From Papilionanthe hookeriana x Papilionanthe teres (Eukaryota; Streptophyta; Magnoliopsida; Asparagales; Orchidaceae), in the NCBI GenBank assembly GCA_022702705.1, contig CM040423.1, forward strand, positions 45,147,575 through 45,211,574: a DNA stretch of 64,000 nucleotides, in the 5' to 3' direction. Below the pieces are notes generated by a model. The model did not search any database. It was given only the letters and a program-made list of their open reading frames with translations, and was not told the DNA's origin. This document shows, piece after piece, positions 47,235 through 59,300 of the stretch (the first letter of the stretch is position 1; each line of letters opens with the position of its first letter). A program made the translations under genes and the position numbers.

Positions 47235-48190
47235 ATGAAACATTCAAACTTCAATTAGGAGTCATCTAGAGCACCGATTTCAACAAATTTATAATCAAGT
47301 TGACCGTTTCGACGAGACGGATTCGATGATATTAAAATTAGTCAAATCCGAGTCAAATCAGACTTAGATCAAGTCATTAACTTACTATTGGAAGATTTCC
47401 AAACACATGTGGAAGGTCAAACAGATGCTGCATTCGAAGGGTTTATAGTTGAATCGAGGGTCTTCTCAAGAAGAATCCAAGAGCCTAAGATCACTAAATT
47501 TCGACATCATTAAGGCACTTAAATGTCTATAAAAACCACTAGATTTAGGGAAACTCTCAGGACCGTTCGATCAGAGTGGTTCTTATTCCGCCATTAATTG
47601 CACCAAAAACACTATAAATAGAGTCCCACCCCTCTCACGATAGAGGGGGAGCCTTGAGAGAAAACTTGAAGCATTGAGAATAAGCCAAAGTCCAGCATCA
47701 TACATGCCATCATCGATGACCGCCGTCCGTCGTCGACCACCACCGATCTTCGTTGATAACAACCTACCGTCATCGACCACTGCTGATCACCGTCGAACAC
47801 CACCGATCTCTGTCGACCGTCATTGATCACCGTTGTCGATCTCCGCCGATCGCTGTCGGCCTCTACCGACTTCCATTTACAACCACCAACCACTGTCAAT
47901 CACTACTACTGTTGCTAACCACCATCGACTATCATCAACCACCGCTGACCACTGTCGATCACCACTAATCGTTGTCGACCATTGTTAACTAAACGCCGCC
48001 GGTCAACATTGCAACTTGAAAAATCTAGTAATCTTTTCGTGTATGTGGGACAAGTGACCTCTGTAATCATCAATACAGAGTGAATTTTTTCAACTTGGTT
48101 AGACTCCATGATTTTTTCCACGTAAAACTTCAAGTATCATTGCAGAATATTTTCTTTTAAGTGAGCGTGTGTTGACATTCGTAGCTCGCA
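47235..48190 (+). repeat. LTR family copy 5, most complete
   Basis: It opens with GATTTCAACAAATTTATAATC and carries GACATCATTAAGGCACTTAA, GGACCGTTCGATCAGAG and a TATA box in TATAAATAGAGTCCCAC near 47614. A GAC/CCG minisatellite follows at 47700-47960, then TTGAAAAATCTAGTAATCTTT, CCACGTAAAACTTCAAG and GAGCGTGTGTTGACATTCG. No internal coding region flanks it, so it is probably a solo LTR. Confidence 0.65.
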
Positions 48191-48554
48191 TCAATTATTA
48201 TAACAAAATAATGCTCTAGTTGTTGTCTCACCACATTAAAGGCTCTTTGAGAGATCCTCCATTTCTAAAATTATTAATTTAATTAAGTCAAATTGATTAA
48301 TGAGTTGGATCAGATTAGATAAATTACTCGTGAGTCTTATCACATCTGAGTTGACATATTTAAAAATTTATTATTTATCTCGACTAATTTCTTATAATTT
48401 TCCTGTAATATTTTTATTTTTTAATAATATTTTATAATCGTTAATTGAAGTAAAAATATGTTTCGTTATAATAAATAAGCTTTCTGAATTTAATTAAATT
48501 CATTTAAATAGTGAAGTTCAAGCTTCAACGGCGTCGACTCTTTCTCCATTTAAA

Positions 48555-48563
48555 ACACGTGGC
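48555..48563 (+). promoter_or_regulatory. G-box/ABRE upstream of the CDPK gene
   Basis: ACACGTGGC, a perfect ABRE/G-box core, lies about 200 bp before the CDPK ATG. Such sites bind bZIP factors in ABA-responsive promoters. A single copy is suggestive only. Confidence 0.45.
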
Positions 48564-48761
48564 TTGAAGTCATTGGCTAAGAAACGAGGCCATCAATTTG
48601 ATGCCATTCACCAGATCCTCTAGCAAATGTCCTCCCCAGTGTAGTAGGTTCGTAATTTGAGGTCGATGCGATCTCCCCCTCCTCCGTCTGCGCCGTTTTT
48701 AGGCTTCCGGCGATCGCCGGAGATCTGATCCGTCCACCGGGTTCACGAATCTCCGATCCTG

Positions 48762-51700
48762 ATGGGGAACTACTGTGCCAATGGCCGCCATGGCTTCTTG
48801 CAATCCGTCTCTGCGGCCGTCATGGGCCGCGGTTACGCCAGCGCAGCCGAAGAGTGCGGTCCTCCACCTCCCGCGACTCCTCCCACCCCCGATAATTCCA
48901 CGGCCATTGCGAGCTCCTCTGTTGCTGAGAACCCACCGGAGGCGTTCAAGGTCCCTAACGATGCTCCAGCGGCCGAGCCGTCGTCTCCACCACAAGGAGA
49001 GTCCGGGGGACCCCCTGTCTCGAAGAAGCCCGCGCTTCTAAAGCGGGCATCCAGCGCCGGTCTCATGGCTGATTCTGTCCTCCAGAGGAAAACCGGGAGG
49101 CTCAAGGACATGTACAGTCTCGGCCGGAAGCTTGGTCAAGGGCAGTTTGGAACGACCTATTTATGCGTTGAGAAGGCGACGGGGAAGGAGTTCGCCTGCA
49201 AGTCGATCTCTAAGAGGAAGCTAGTCACGCAGGAGGATGTCGATGATGTGAGGCGAGAGATTCAGATAATGCATCATTTGACTGGGCATCCCAATGTGAT
49301 TTCTATTATTGATGCTTATGAGGACGCTGTAGCCGTGCATGTTGTGATGGAGCTGTGTGTCGGGGGAGAACTATTTGATAGGATTATTCAGAGGGGGCAT
49401 TTCTCGGAGAAGGCGGCAGCGGGTATCACGAGGGTAATTGTTGGGGTCATAGAGGCGTGCCATTCGATGGGTGTCATGCATAGGGATCTCAAGCCTGAGA
49501 ATTTTCTATTCGTAAACCATAAGGACGACTCGCCACTGAGAACAATTGATTTTGGTCTGTCCGTTTTCTTCAAGCCAGGTACCTTTTTTTTTTCCGTTGT
49601 GCTTATGTCTGGTTGGGTTGATTAAAGGTCTGAGTGCTGATATTCGTGGAGCTTTTCGTCCTCATGTTTAGTGTTTGTATCTGTCTAAAGCTTCATTTGC
49701 TGATTTTTGTTCTTCTACTCGGCTTTCTAAGAACCTGTATCACTAAAATAAGTGATTTTAATGAATAAAAGAACACTTGAAAAGGAAACTTTATACTGCA
49801 CTTGCTAAAGGGAAACTTTTTACTGCACTTGCTAAAGGTTGATGAAAACAAAGATCGCTAGGTCTTGTGTTGTTTGTGGGTTTACACAACCTCCGAGAAA
49901 CTTGTGTGAGGATGGTAGAGAATAAGGATTGATGTATTCTCCATACTTGAATTTCATTTCCTGTTTTCGATCATCTTCCGGCGGAGCAGAGAAAATGATA
50001 TGGCGAGAAGAGGGGGACAAAAATGATTCTGTGAGAGTCAAGGCATAGAATCCCTCAAAAAAGACCCGGAGAGTCAATCCTTCACCAGTCCTTTCCTTCC
50101 CCCTATTATACATGTTTAAACGAATATTAAAATACAAATCGTGTGGTACAAAATATGTCAACTGTGTTTTGATGAAAATGTTGCGACATATATGTTAGGC
50201 GACTAATAAATGAAGATATGACACATGTCAATCATTGATGTTGGTCTTGAATTTTGAGTTTTGATAGTCTCGAGGATTGTCAAGGAGGCAAGCTAGGCCA
50301 GTGAGTTTGATAGGTCAGTTTATCACATGAAATGAGCATATCAGTTCGGCAAGCAAGTTCGCCAAGTAATTCGACAGGTTAACCCAATAGCTAATGTCAG
50401 ATAGCTGGCACACCAATAAGTCAGGTTGACAAGTCACCTTAGCAGTTCACTCCAATGACAATCATATGTTATGGAGAATCTGGCTAATCAAACCCATAAG
50501 GCCTGCTAGACGTGGGCTTTGGCCCATAAAAACTATTTTTTGGTGTACATTTAGTTCCAAAATTCTCTTATTTCTTTGACAATTTGTTGTAAGAAGAATG
50601 AGAGAGCGAAAGAAAACCAAATTTGGCCTCGTTACTTATTAACGCAAGTGACATGATGATTTGATGGATGCTTAGCAAGTTGTTAGCTTGTTTTAGGAGT
50701 AGGTTCGAGGGATAGTACAGATGTAACGATATAAATCACAAACTGTGTTGTTAACTGTTTTATGCTTATATTTCAACTCCTAATTGGGTGAAGCTGGATG
50801 TTACTCATACCAAATTCCAATTCTTTCTCTCTCAGGGGTCATAGTTCTCTTGCCGCGAGCAGTCTTTTTCATCTACTTTAGGATTTGGACTGTCTCTGAC
50901 ATGGTAGCCTCAACTCTCCTTTATAGGATTAGTTTTTTTGACCTCTTAGTAGGGATAAGACTGCTCTTCATCTGAGGACTTTGGCCTCTCTGCAGAAAAC
51001 AATCATGAAGTGATATGTCTTACAATTTTCTGCTTTCTTGCCCAATTTTGGATGCTAAGGAATATGTATAATTATAAATAATAATAAAGTGGAGTTTGGT
51101 AACTTCCCTGTGTCAATGAGGTTGTCGGCGCTATGTTTTCGTTAATGTCTTTATTTTGCAAGAGAATATTTGTCACATGATTTGAAACATGATTGTGATA
51201 TGATCATTGGATCTCCGCAGCGAACACTGTCATCCTGATGGGTTTATTAGGCATTGTGTAGAGGTTGTAAATTCCTCGTGTTAGGAAAAAAATTATCCGC
51301 TCTCCTTCAGTTTAAGAATGTTGTCCTTTGATCTCGTAAGATGCTACATTTTCATAAGGCTAATGTAAAGGTTACTAGAGATGTGTTGTTGCTGAATGCC
51401 CTCTGCAAGAGAAAGGAGACGTTTAGAGAGGAGCTAAGAAAAAAGAGTAGGTCGTTTGAGGAGGTGCCCTCTGCAACAGAAAGGAGACGTCTAGAGAGGA
51501 GCTAAGAAAAAAGAGTAGGTCGTTTGAGGAGGGGGAAATAGTCGAGGAAAGGACTCCTCTCAAATCCTTTTTTAAAGACGTTAGTATCTTGGACCCTGTC
51601 TTGAACGAGGCGAACGAGTTTGCTCTAGATGATGCAAAGGTAGTATCTCATCTAGGAACTGGTTTGTTAGGAGACGTTCCTGTTGATCTGAATGATCTTG

Positions 51701-54700
51701 CTGAAGAACAGAATTTTGACATATATGGTGGGCTGAAGGAAACCATTATCACGACACTCCCTAAATTCAACTAGGCGCTAAGAGTGTCATTTTTCACATC
51801 TTGGAAAATGGATCAAATTTAAGGAATTGCTTGGTCTCACTATTATTTTTCTGGTATTTTGTTCAAATGAAGATCCATTTGTTGACCAACGAGTTGATCA
51901 AGCGATCTCTTCGGTGATTCTGCTTGGATTCGATGATGGCTATCCCGGGCAACACATAGAGGAGCAGAAGTCACATGCACATTTCTGCATCATCCTTGCA
52001 TCGGGAGGTAACATAACCATCATTGATAAGGTTGAACTTTCTTTTCTGGCGGACTATGTTCTATTTCTGCTTGTAGAGATACACAATGAGAAAAAGAGTA
52101 GAAGATCTCAGATAGGAGACTGTTGTTGTGGAATCGCTTCGGACTTCATTCATAGCTTCGAGACTCTTGGGGAAGCGTCAGCACCTGTCGATGGAAGGTA
52201 GGTGCTTCTTGGCCCAACTATGGGTCGTTCGCATGTGTGGGGAACAAAGTAACAAAAATCTTGTGTCAACCTAAAGGAAAGATTAGCCACTATAGAGTAA
52301 GACCTCAAGGATGCTAGAAAATGCATTGCTGACCTCCAAGCTAGAGAAGTAGTGTTGACTTGCAGCATTGGAGGCATTGGAAATGACTCCAAAAAGAGGA
52401 TAACTAAAACACAAACATTGTTAGAGAAAATTTTGAAGACTTTTTAGGAGACCCGATGACGATTGGAAGAGTAAGAGGCTAAGCTTTCTTTCCTCCAGCT
52501 ACAACTTGAGTTGAACCAATTAAATTACCTTGTGCCTGGTGGTAGACTGGCTTTGTAATGTCTCCTTCAGTCTACAAAAATCAATCTAGATGATGTGAGG
52601 GAAGAGAACCTTCATTTGTTTTATTTTGTGCCAGTCTTCATCTAGTGTTGATATCTTTATACTGTAATGTAATGATTACGTGGAAGAATAAATGTCAATT
52701 AATTCCTATCTCACCAGCTTGTTCTACTTAATTAATAGGAGCTAAATGAATCAACTAGAACCTTTTTCTTGAAAATAAGATTAATTTAACTAATTAATTC
52801 AATGAGTCTAATTGAGTGATTATTTTTGATGAGCCCTCTAGAAAATACATAAATTCATTATATATACTAATTTGGTTGTTTTAACTTTTAGACCATGATA
52901 AATAATTTAAAAATGTTTGAACTATTTGTTATTCTTATGGGGTTAGAGCTCATTGGATTTGAAACATTGTTATCAGCTCTTTTCCAATCACCTGAGTTAG
53001 TCGCACGCCTGTAGCCTTAAGAGTTGCATGAATTGCATATTTTTTCCATCCAATGAGCGCCATTTGCTGCATTCTTACTCAATTGCAAGGCCTATGATTA
53101 CACAATTAAATTATCACACTTTCAACTTAATTACTGGTAGATCAAGTCTTCCTCAGAATAGTTGCTCCGTCAGCTTCCTAATTGATTCCTCCATGTCGCT
53201 TGCATCCCACAACAGACTCATCAACTATCATCCAAATGTTGCATTCCTTACCACGCCTCATCCCTCTAATTATATCTAGCATATCAATAATCCAAATGTT
53301 ATCACAACTCAATTACACTCAATCGTTTCCTTACCAATCAAGCAAACACAAAACTCTCGCTTCCTCTTCTTCTTCAAAATATAGCACCTACCGCTCCATC
53401 TCTATATTTTCTTTAAAATTGAGAGCACGTTCCTAATGACTTATGTTTCTATCAATATCATCCACAATCTTATATAAAAAATCATTAGCTAATGACTTAA
53501 TAAAAAAATGAGAGTCGAATGAAATGATGTGACATTTGTCCCAATATTGTAGTCAGTACAATATTGAATTGTAGGTATACTACCCCAAACTTTGCTTCAC
53601 ACTCTCTTTCAATCCCGTATTGTAAATAGTGCTAAACCCAACCATTCAACCTCACAGGGCGTGTCATGTAGCTCTTCTCATTGCACAAATCATTTCGTAT
53701 GCTATTACGAGTTCTTTCAGAACGCATTTCCTAGATTTGTCGACAAAAAAAAAAAAAAGAGAAAGAAAAGAAAAGAAAAATCAAGTGCAGTTTCTATCCT
53801 TGCGATCTCTTATATTTCATCATCTATGATGACATTGACCATCACTAACACTCCCCCACAATGGTTTTACTTAGGGGTGTAATCAAGGCGGGTTGAGCTT
53901 GAATCACGGCGAGTTTGACTCAACTGTTGAAAGTGTAGCTCTATAGAATGAGCTCGAGCGTGACTTGTCCGATTGTTCCCAGGTTCGAGAGCTTCACTCA
54001 TCCTGATGGGAGCTCGTTAAAGTGTTATCGAAGGAAGTAATGGAGTTTATCGGAGAAAGCGCCAACAAGACCAATAACTAACCCCCAAAGAAGGAAGAGA
54101 GCCTCGGTGCAAGCTTGTCAGAGAAGGTTTCCATGAGGCTAGTCATCCATGGGAGAAGAAAGGAAGCGACATGACCACTTTTGACAATGGTGAAACATAC
54201 ATAATTTAAACAAGATGACGAAGAAATACTTTATTGCTTGCATTTAATGCAACCGGCTCTTTGCTGCATGCATTCATTGCAGGTATTTTTATAACACTTT
54301 TTTATTACAAAAAATCTACTCTTTCCATTTTTTATTAGACGATGACGACGACAACAACAAGCCTTTGTCCCACTTAGTGGGGTAGGCTATATGAATCTTT
54401 TTTCTCCATTGCGTGCTTTTGAGTGTCATATTTTCATTTATTTCTAATAAATTAAGATCATTTTTTTATACAATATGCCCAAGTCTTTTTACGTCTACTC
54501 TTGCCTTTCTTAACATAAGTCCAATCTAAAACATCTACTCTCCTAACCGGACCATTAGATGGTCCGCGTTTAATGTGACCAAACCATCTAAGATGACTCT
54601 TTCTAATTTTGTCCTCCACTGGATCAACACTATATTCTTTTTTTTATTGGACGCATTATAAATATATACTTCAATTGTGTCTGTTCAAATTTAGCTTGAA

Positions 54701-56243
54701 CTTGTGCTCTTTAATTTACAAACTTGAGTTTGAGCTCGAGCTCAAATTTGTGGCTTGATATGACCTGGCTAAAGAGCGGACTTGGCTTATTTGCACCCCT
54801 AGTCTTATAGAATTCCCCCATCGAGCAAGTAGTCCATTGTAGCATTTGGCCACCGTTTGCGCCATCAAAATTAAACTCAATTTGCCAATCTATGAACTCG
54901 TGTTATGCTTAGTGCGCATGACTTAACAAAGAAATCATCTTTAGGAAAAGAGATGACATCCTGTGATTCTTTTTTAAAAATTCTCAAGAATTTCAACTGT
55001 TCAAACACACTTTGTTACTAATCATTAATTTTTTTCTAGTAGCTTTTGAAAAAAAAACTTTTTTTTTTTTTCACAAAGATCCTGCTGTTATTTGGATGAC
55101 CGACTAAGCCTTATTACTAGCAAATTTACTGTATAGTTTGATCTCCTTCAAAGTAGATTTTCATCATTTGAACTCTATTATTCTTCAGGAGAAACTTTTA
55201 CAGATGTCGTTGGAAGCCCCTACTATGTTGCGCCAGAAGTACTTCGAAAACAGTATGGTCCGGAGGCAGATATTTGGAGTGCTGGAGTTATTGTTTACAT
55301 TTTATTGAGTGGTGTTCCACCATTTTGGGATGGTAAGAATTCTTGTTAATGTATTCTCATTAAAAGTATTCCATGAAAGGTGGCCGAAAGTTAAGGATGT
55401 TTCCATTTCAAATTCCACAATTTACATCATTCTCATGCAAATCAGAAACCGAACGAGGAATATTTGAACAAGTTTTGAGAGGTGAGCTAGATTTTGTGTC
55501 AGACCCGTGGCCTGGTATCTCAGAGAGTGCAAAAGATTTGATAAGAAAAATGCTTGTTAGGGATTCGAAACGGCGGCTGACTGCTCATCAAGTTCTTTGT
55601 AAGTACTCTTAATTTTAGTAAAATTTAATTTAAATTAGTGATCTAAGTTTATTTCTATTGTTTACATTCAATCTCGTGGTTGTTTCTTACTTGTTTATTG
55701 ACATAGAATCTGCCTTTTTCAGCGTCATTTATCATTATTCCAATTATTGCATGAGATACTATTTGGAAAGCAATGTGAAGCTCTCAAGCCTGTATTTATT
55801 TTATTTATCATGTTGTGGGAACTTTGTATGTTTTTGTTTGTCCCGCTTCGCTTTACAGTTTTCTGTTTAATGAGAAAGCATGATGTAAAAGCTCAAGTTA
55901 TCTGATTAAGCAATTTCTGCATGCCTGTCTACCTGTAAAATACATAAGAGTAGTACAGGAAATTTGGAATAGTTAAAATATTTAGATATTAAAGTTTTGT
56001 ATTAATTGACTAGGGGTGCAAATGAGCCTAATTTGAGTGCGCTTGCTATATGTGTTTATACTTGGTTCATATGAATTTTTATTTATTTCACCTACTGTTT
56101 GAAATTGTTTGTGAAAATCTTGTTGTTGACTCGTTTGAATTTGAGCCAAATAGAACAATCAAATGAAAAAACTAATAAATAACAAGTTGAAAACACTATA
56201 ATAAATAACCATTTAATATATATTAAAATTGTGAGATTGATCA

Positions 56244-56320
<77 letters not shown>

Positions 56321-59300
56321 CTGTGTCTTTATGTGTGTGTGCGTGTATTATATTTCAAGCTAATAATAAGCTGAGCACAATTTAACAAAGCTCTGTTTGT
56401 ACTGGACTAGTTAAAAAAGCTAGCTCAAGTATCTATTCAATATTACCTCGCTTAACAAAAAATTGAATATAAACTTGTTAGCAAGTAGAATATGAGCTAT
56501 TTATGAATAAACTTTTTTAACAGCTCTAAAACTGATCTCACTTGTGTGGATATCTTACGTTTGAGATTTTTTGTGCACTAGTCCATATTGTTCATTAATT
56601 GGACTTTCTAAAACAATTACATCATTAATTTTAGTGGTCTATTTTTTTTTCCCTCTCTGTTGTTGCAGGTCACCCATGGGTCCAGGTAGATGGTGTTGCT
56701 CCTGATAAGCCTCTTGATTCTGCTGTTCTTTCTCGCTTGAAGCAATTTTCGGCAATGAACAAGCTTAAGAAAATGGCCCTTCGGGTGTGTGATCTAAACT
56801 TATAGTCAATAAGTTTGAAAAAATTAAACTTATCATGGTAACTTAATATGCTTATAGATGTAGCAAACTGGGAAGCCCTTATACAATTACATACTTGCTG
56901 GCAAGCTCATTTGATTTTATTTTTGGGGTATTAACTTACATACCACACAATTCTTGTATATTTACATATCTAGCACCTTAAGTTTCATATCTACATACAC
57001 GCCACCTAAATCTTTGACATTGCATCAATTATCACTATTACTAGCTTTTTTAAAGGTGCAACACATCTTTTCATGCACAAGTTTTAACACAAACTTATTG
57101 TAAATGTAAATATCAAACCTTAGGTGTTAGATATGTAAGTACATAAGAATTGTGTGGTATGTATGTCATTTTCCCTTTATTTTTATGCTTCATATTCTTT
57201 TTTTAATCTTCAAAAGGTCAAAGGATTGTGTGAAAGTTGGTTGTATTTATTGTTGTTTTCATCTCTACTGAACAACCGCAAAGATACCGTTTGCATATTT
57301 ATTTCATACGGATGCTTTTAGTAAAACATTGGCTCTGCTTCTCTTGGATGATGGCCAGGCTCTCGATCCTTACAAAACCTGGCCAGGGCTTGGCCCAATA
57401 TTAGTACTGATACCTCACACAATTAGATTTGAAAGGGTTCTATTTAGGTACTTAGGTTGAGCTTGGATGGTTATTCTATGTCAGATGGATGAATTGGGAC
57501 TCGATTGGAACCTCTGGTTTAAAAAATGCCTTGTGTTGACCACCTATTGATTGTTTTCTTTATAACAAGACTGCGATGATTTGACCATCAAACTATGCCT
57601 GAGATTTTTGACGGCCCAACTTTTTTTTCAATTTGTGCTTGAATCATGGGTTTTTATTTTACATCTTCTGTGCAAATGAGTGTTATTCATTTTACCAGTT
57701 TCAAGTTGATGTTACATGCCTCATTACATTTTTTTTCCATTTATCATCCATGTTAAAACAATGCATTGTTTTTTACTTTTGAGGTTTTCTTCACGTGAAT
57801 CGAAAAGAGTTCTCGAGGATCAATTAATTTTGAAATGCATGAACTCAGTTTGGAATATGATGGACCAGTCTTCTTTCATTGAGTGTGTGTCTACATCATT
57901 CCTATCCTACATGATTACTAAGAACATGCACTAGTTTGTCAGCATTCTGGAAACCTGCTATATTTCTTAGACTTGGGTCTGTGTTTGTGAAAAGAGTTTT
58001 GATTCGTGTTGGCTCGGTTTGGTTAGACTTTTATATGGTAAACTTTCAATACCAATTAAATTCTGCATATAACTTAACCAGGGACCTGAAATCACTGCAA
58101 TCTAATTTTTCTTCTGAATCTACGTCTGGATTTGGATTTAATTGAAGTGACCACCAACTTGCTTTGGTTTCATTCTACCGTGTGCTTCAATATTGTTTGA
58201 GACTGGCCGCTTACTTGCAGGAGGCTTAGTGGCACTTCCTATGGCCCCAATCCGACTTGATATACACAGCTTAATTTTTGCATTCTATTATTGATTCAAT
58301 CCATTTCCTCTATCTTGCTTTCATGTGATAATACCCTAACATTTTGTTCTGTAATTGTGCTGCCATGGAACTAGTGTCAACTTCCATGCTTGTTACTAGA
58401 ATTGAAAACCTTAAATCTTCGGTGTGGTTGTTCAATTGCTTAATGCTTACAAGTTTTAGTTCACATCATTTTCGTTATTTTAGTTCTGCTTTATTGCAAC
58501 AGATCATCCATAGTTTCTAGGTTGTTTTTGTGTCACATTAAATTTTTGGTGCCTTTATCAGCATTAAAATTGTTTGGTTTCACCAATTATGCTCATTATA
58601 AAAATTTGTTGCATCAGATTTTGGTAGAAACTTTCTACTCTGATTTTTTACTATTGTTATTATTATTGTCAGCTATAGCAAGCTGTTTCATATACAAGTG
58701 TCAACGGATTCTTGCACCTTTATTTATTAGAACTCCATCTGCTCAATTTTGTTCTATATGTGGTAGGTCATTGCCGAGAGTTTGTGTGAAGAAGAAATTG
58801 CAGGACTCAAGCAAATGTTCAAGATGTTAGACACGGACAACAGTGGCCAGATCACACTTGAGGAACTGAAGGTTGGTTTGGAAAGAGTTGGTGCAAAACT
58901 AAAAGATTCAGAAATTGTAGCTCTAATGGAAGCAGTAAGTATTAGGCATATTTATACTACATTAATATGGTGGTCTGTGTTAAGTATCAGCTTTTAAAGC
59001 TGCATGGTTGATTGCTAAATACTTGAAGAAGTAACTTGCCATTCCCTCCCTCAAAGAATGATTCAGATAGTAATTTTCTTTGGCCAATTACTCATGATGA
59101 ATGATAAATTCATAGCAAGTGGAGGTTGTCACGGTATAGAGCTCCACAAAAGAGAATAATGTAATTATTAATTTTTATTGAAATTTTTTTATTTGATATT
59201 TCTGTCTCTGAAAATCACTCTTTTAATTTGTTGATTTGTTTCACTGCATTGCACTATCTTTTTCGATTTAGTAGGATCAAAATAAAGCACCCTTTGTGCA

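Noticed and set aside
48762..49111. Extra frames over CDPK exon 1 on both strands
   Set aside because: They are shadows of the kinase N-terminal region, which is fixed by MGNYC and the downstream kinase motifs.
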